Shown here in pieces: positions 1 through 7,101 of a stretch of 7,101 nt of DNA. The stretch covers positions 1-7,101 of the forward strand of contig CALBSU010000019.1 of assembly GCA_937967285.1 (NCBI GenBank), written 5' to 3'. The notes beneath the pieces are model-generated. The model saw only the letters and a list, made by a program, of their open reading frames with translations. It was not told where the DNA came from and did no database searches. This DNA is from an uncultured Acidobacteriota bacterium (GTDB taxonomy: Bacteria; Acidobacteriota; Blastocatellia; RBC074). Made by a program: the position numbers and the translations under genes. The first letter of the stretch is position 1. Every line of letters starts with the position of its first letter.

Positions 1-67
1 AACAAATCCTCACCTCACCGGTAGATCCGAGCGTGCGCCAGAACGGCTCGAAACATCAGGTATAGCT
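1..67. other. Short leader upstream of the OPX gene, no firm feature
   Basis: This stretch precedes the first gene. I see no convincing promoter pair, RNA structure or end of an upstream gene. A weak ribosome-binding-like CAGG lies at 57-60, seven bases before the ATG at 68. A TATAGC at 61-66 resembles a -10 box but is too close to the start codon to serve this gene in the usual way. The operon may begin further upstream. Confidence 0.3.
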
Positions 68-994
68 ATGAAATTGAGAAGCAACACCACGATCGGGGCG
101 ATCCTGCTGATGGTGATGACTTGTCTGATCGCGCAGGCACAGGTAGCCGGCAGTGCGGTTGCGCCTGCCGACGGCCGGAACTACCGGATCGGGCCCGGCG
201 ACGTGCTGCTGGTCGAAGTGGCGGGCGAGCCGGATCTGAAGCGAAAAGTCAAAGTCTCGGAACTGGGCACGATCCGCATGCCGTACATCGACGCCGACCT
301 GAATGTTGCGGGTCTGTCGGAGCATGAGGTGGCCGGACTGTTGCGCGAGAAGATGACGGTCATCCTGAAGGATCCCCAGGTAACGCTCTTCATCGAGGAG
401 TATCACGCGCGGATGGCCTCGATCGCCGGAGAGGTCAGGGAGCCGAAGCAGGTGGCGCTGACGCGTGAGATCAGGCTCTACGATCTGATCAGCCTCGCCG
501 GCGGGCTGACCGACAAGGCCGGCAACGTGATCCAGTTGATCCATACCCGGCCTGAGGACAGCATCGAGGTGATAGACGTGCGCGATCTGGTCAGGCGGCC
601 CGACCTCAACCGCGTCATCCGCGACGGGGACTTCGTGAATGTTCCCGAGACCGGAGTCTTCTACGTCACCGGGAACGTCACCAAACCCGGCGTCTTTCCG
701 CTCAAGGAGACGGTCAAGCTGACGCAGGCGATCGCCATGGCCGGCGGCCTGTCGCAGGATTCGAAGAAGAAGGAGATTCACCTCATCCGAGCCACCGATC
801 CCACCCAGACCGCGACGACAGACAATCTCGTCAATCTGGTCGAGATCGAGAAGGACCCGTCAAAAGACATCATCCTCAAACCCTACGATGTGATCATGGT
901 GCCTGAATCGACAAGGTCGAAGCAGGCCAGATCGATCGTTCAGGCATTCGCGGGCGGCATTGCAAGCGCGCTCGGGTGGGGCATCCTGCGCTGA
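68..994 (+). CDS. Polysaccharide export outer membrane protein (OPX, Wza-like)
   Basis: This 308-residue protein is predicted to form the outer-membrane/periplasmic exit channel for the polysaccharide. Residues 1-24 are a signal peptide (basic MKLR, hydrophobic core, likely cut after AQA). The Poly_export domain starts at about residue 38 with the hallmark YRIGPGDVL and runs to about 112. Two SLBB-like domains follow, at about 115-190 ([24 protein letters not shown]) and about 197-245 ([23 protein letters not shown]). The last 22 residues ([20 protein letters not shown] onward) look like an amphipathic helix, comparable to the C-terminal helix with which E. coli Wza crosses the outer membrane. 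A Cys at position 19 is preceded by VMT and does not form a normal lipobox, so lipid anchoring as in Wza is doubtful. The ATG at 68 is chosen because it gives a complete signal peptide; its ribosome-binding site is weak. The gene ends four bases before the Wzc-like gene, a classic pairing. The family call is secure; the exported sugar is unknown. Confidence 0.93.
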   Translation: MKLRSNTTIGAILLMVMTCLIAQAQVAGSAVAPADGRNYRIGPGDVLLVEVAGEPDLKRKVKVSELGTIRMPYIDADLNVAGLSEHEVAGLLREKMTVILKDPQVTLFIEEYHARMASIAGEVREPKQVALTREIRLYDLISLAGGLTDKAGNVIQLIHTRPEDSIEVIDVRDLVRRPDLNRVIRDGDFVNVPETGVFYVTGNVTKPGVFPLKETVKLTQAIAMAGGLSQDSKKKEIHLIRATDPTQTATTDNLVNLVEIEKDPSKDIILKPYDVIMVPESTRSKQARSIVQAFAGGIASALGWGILR

Positions 995-998
995 AAGC

Positions 999-3230
<2,232 letters not shown>

Positions 3231-3241
3231 TCCCGTCGCCG

Positions 3242-4582
3242 ATGATCCCACGCATCCTGCGCATTCTGGTATTGGCCGTCATCGTGCCGGCCGGAGTCTG
3301 GATCGGCGTCGCCGTCCTCCGTCAGTCGGCGTCAGCGCTGCTCGTCCAGTACGGAACTGGCGAAGCCGCCAGGCGCCGCGCCGTCGATCTCGCTCCCGAC
3401 GATCCGCGCGCGGTCGCCGCGCTCGGTAAGTTCCTGCTCTATCGCGCCGAGCCTCCCTCGCCCGACGAATCCGTCAGCCTGCTGCAGCGGGCCGCCATCC
3501 TCTCGCCGCGCGATTATCGGTTCTGGCTGGAGCTGGGCAGGGGATACGAGAATGCAGGGCTCAGGGAGAAGGCAGGCCTTGCGCTCAACCGCGCGGTCGA
3601 ACTTGCCCCGCGATACTTCGAGACGCGGTGGGCCCTGGCCAACTACAAACTCCGCGACGGACGCGTCGAGCAGGCGCTCGATGACTTCAGGAAGGCGATC
3701 GAGCTTTCCGGCGGGTCATCCGGCCGAATCGACCCGCGCGCCGCCGATAACGCGTTCGCCGCCGTCGCCGGAGCCCTCGGCAATAATCTCGATGCGCTCA
3801 GGCGCGTCGCCCCCGCCGATCCCGCATCTCAGGCAGCGCTTGCATCATTCCTCGCGCGCAACGGTTCGCTCGACCAGTCGCTCGAACTCTGGCGCGCGAT
3901 CGGCGGCGATGATCCGCCTTCCTTCCGCGCCGCGACAATCGAAATCATGCGCCGCCTGCAGTCCACCGGTCGCTTCGCCGAAGCGAAAGAGGTCTGGGCG
4001 GGACTGGCCGGCATGCTCGGTCGCAGGTCGCGCGATGCGGCGGAGAACCTGATCTTCAATCCCGGTTTCGAGTCTCCGCCGCTGAGCGAGCAGGCGCCCG
4101 AACTTCTCGATGCGGGCTTCGACTGGATCATCGGCCGGCACCCTGAGGTCATCTGCCGCCGCGCGGGCAGGATCACCAGAAGCGGAGCCTGGGCTCTCCA
4201 TCTGCAGTTCCCGTCGACTATGCGATCCGATTTCGAGCAGGCATGGCAATGGACCGCGGTCGCTCCCGGACGCCGGTACAGGCTCAAATATTCCGTCAGA
4301 ACCCGCAACGTGCCGGGCGTCCCGAACGAGACTCCGTTCGTCGAGATCTCCGACGCCGCCGGACAGGGTGGGTTTGCAATCAGATCGCTGGCTCCGCGGG
4401 AGAGCGCCGAATGGAGCGAGCAGATGATCGAGTTCACTATACCCGAGGGCACGACCGGGCTGCGCATCGGAATCCGCGCGCCCCGGCTCAAAACGATCGA
4501 CCGCGCCAGAATCACCGAACTCTGGTACGATGACTTCTCTCTGACAGCTCTTCCGGACGAGCCGGAAACTTCCGGCCGCTGA
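3242..4582 (+). CDS. Membrane-anchored TPR protein with C-terminal carbohydrate-binding-like jelly-roll domain
   Basis: This 446-residue protein has no firm named function. Residues 5-26 form one hydrophobic segment after a basic MIPRILR start, so the rest should lie in the periplasm, anchored to the inner membrane. TPR-like helices follow: about 41-70 ([20 protein letters not shown]), 74-92 ([13 protein letters not shown]), 93-126 ([20 protein letters not shown], then [10 protein letters not shown]) and 127-156 ([20 protein letters not shown]). Weaker helical pairs run to about 262. From residue 269 the character changes to a beta-rich domain opening with NLIFNPGFE (269-277) and closing with [12 protein letters not shown] (426-437). 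This pattern is typical of CBM4/9-like or galactose-binding-like jelly-roll folds, with [19 protein letters not shown] in the middle. It starts 11 bases after the Wzc-like gene and ends 7 bases before the polymerase, so a role in polysaccharide assembly is inferred: TPRs for protein contact, jelly roll for glycan contact. No strong ribosome-binding site is seen (GAGG at 3222-3225 is too distant), which suggests translational coupling. The domain call is good; the function is open. Confidence 0.85.
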   Translation: MIPRILRILVLAVIVPAGVWIGVAVLRQSASALLVQYGTGEAARRRAVDLAPDDPRAVAALGKFLLYRAEPPSPDESVSLLQRAAILSPRDYRFWLELGRGYENAGLREKAGLALNRAVELAPRYFETRWALANYKLRDGRVEQALDDFRKAIELSGGSSGRIDPRAADNAFAAVAGALGNNLDALRRVAPADPASQAALASFLARNGSLDQSLELWRAIGGDDPPSFRAATIEIMRRLQSTGRFAEAKEVWAGLAGMLGRRSRDAAENLIFNPGFESPPLSEQAPELLDAGFDWIIGRHPEVICRRAGRITRSGAWALHLQFPSTMRSDFEQAWQWTAVAPGRRYRLKYSVRTRNVPGVPNETPFVEISDAAGQGGFAIRSLAPRESAEWSEQMIEFTIPEGTTGLRIGIRAPRLKTIDRARITELWYDDFSLTALPDEPETSGR

Positions 4583-4584
4583 GG
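4581..4584 (+). promoter_or_regulatory. Ribosome-binding site of the polymerase gene
   Basis: GAGG lies five bases before the ATG at 4590 and overlaps the last two bases of the TGA stop of the TPR gene (4580-4582). It is the clearest Shine-Dalgarno match in the window, and it supports 4590 as the start and coupled translation with the upstream gene. Confidence 0.6.
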
Positions 4585-4589
4585 CTGAT

Positions 4590-7101
<2,512 letters not shown>

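Noticed and set aside
56..781. Long minus-strand open frame opposite the OPX gene
   Set aside because: It is a shadow of a GC-rich coding region; the + strand frame has a clear signal peptide, Poly_export and SLBB motifs.
960..998. TTG start for the Wzc-like gene overlapping the OPX gene
   Set aside because: The added residues ([13 protein letters not shown]) look like out-of-frame OPX tail. The ATG at 999 follows the OPX stop by four bases, the usual arrangement.
4561..4576. Palindrome GCCGGAA-AC-TTCCGGC at the end of the TPR gene as a terminator
   Set aside because: It is wholly inside coding sequence, has a tiny loop, is not followed by a T-run, and the next gene starts 14 bases later with a good ribosome-binding site. 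Probably chance.

Overview
The window carries one strand of closely spaced genes for making and exporting an extracellular or capsular polysaccharide by a Wzx/Wzy-type route. The host looks like a Gram-negative (diderm) bacterium of moderately high GC, because the first gene encodes an outer-membrane polysaccharide export (OPX, Wza-like) protein. The style of the tyrosine kinase, the O-antigen-ligase-like polymerase and a separate TPR protein recalls Acidobacteriota, but this is an impression from protein motifs; no rRNA or other marker gene is present to confirm it.

Layout, all on the + strand: (1) 1-67, a short leader with nothing firm in it; (2) 68-994, an OPX protein with a signal peptide, a Poly_export domain, two SLBB-like domains and a C-terminal amphipathic helix; (3) 999-3230, a polysaccharide co-polymerase fused to a bacterial tyrosine kinase (Wzc-like), with a Tyr-rich tail at each end; (4) 3242-4582, a membrane-anchored TPR protein with a C-terminal carbohydrate-binding-like jelly-roll domain; (5) 4590-5903, a multi-spanning O-antigen ligase/polymerase (Wzy/WaaL superfamily); (6) 5885-5995, a large inverted repeat of heptamers (AGTAGAA arrays facing TTCTACT arrays); (7) 5999-7101, a PLP-dependent sugar aminotransferase of the DegT/DnrJ/EryC1/StrS family, running to the window edge.

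The inferred working order is as follows. The aminotransferase makes an amino-sugar nucleotide for the repeat unit. The polymerase joins repeat units at the periplasmic face of the inner membrane. The Wzc-like protein controls chain length through phosphorylation of its tyrosine tail. The OPX protein forms the exit channel. The TPR/jelly-roll protein sits between the Wzc-like and polymerase genes and is the least understood member; it may hold or guide nascent glycan in the periplasm. Gaps between the first four genes are 4, 11 and 7 bases, which fits one operon. The only sizeable break (95 bases) is before the aminotransferase and is filled by the inverted heptamer repeat. No glycosyltransferase, flippase, exosortase, RNA gene, CRISPR array or transposase gene is seen.

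The two points most worth a second look are the heptamer inverted repeat, which supplies the last codons and the stop codon of the polymerase and ends four bases before the aminotransferase start codon, and the TPR plus carbohydrate-binding-like protein.
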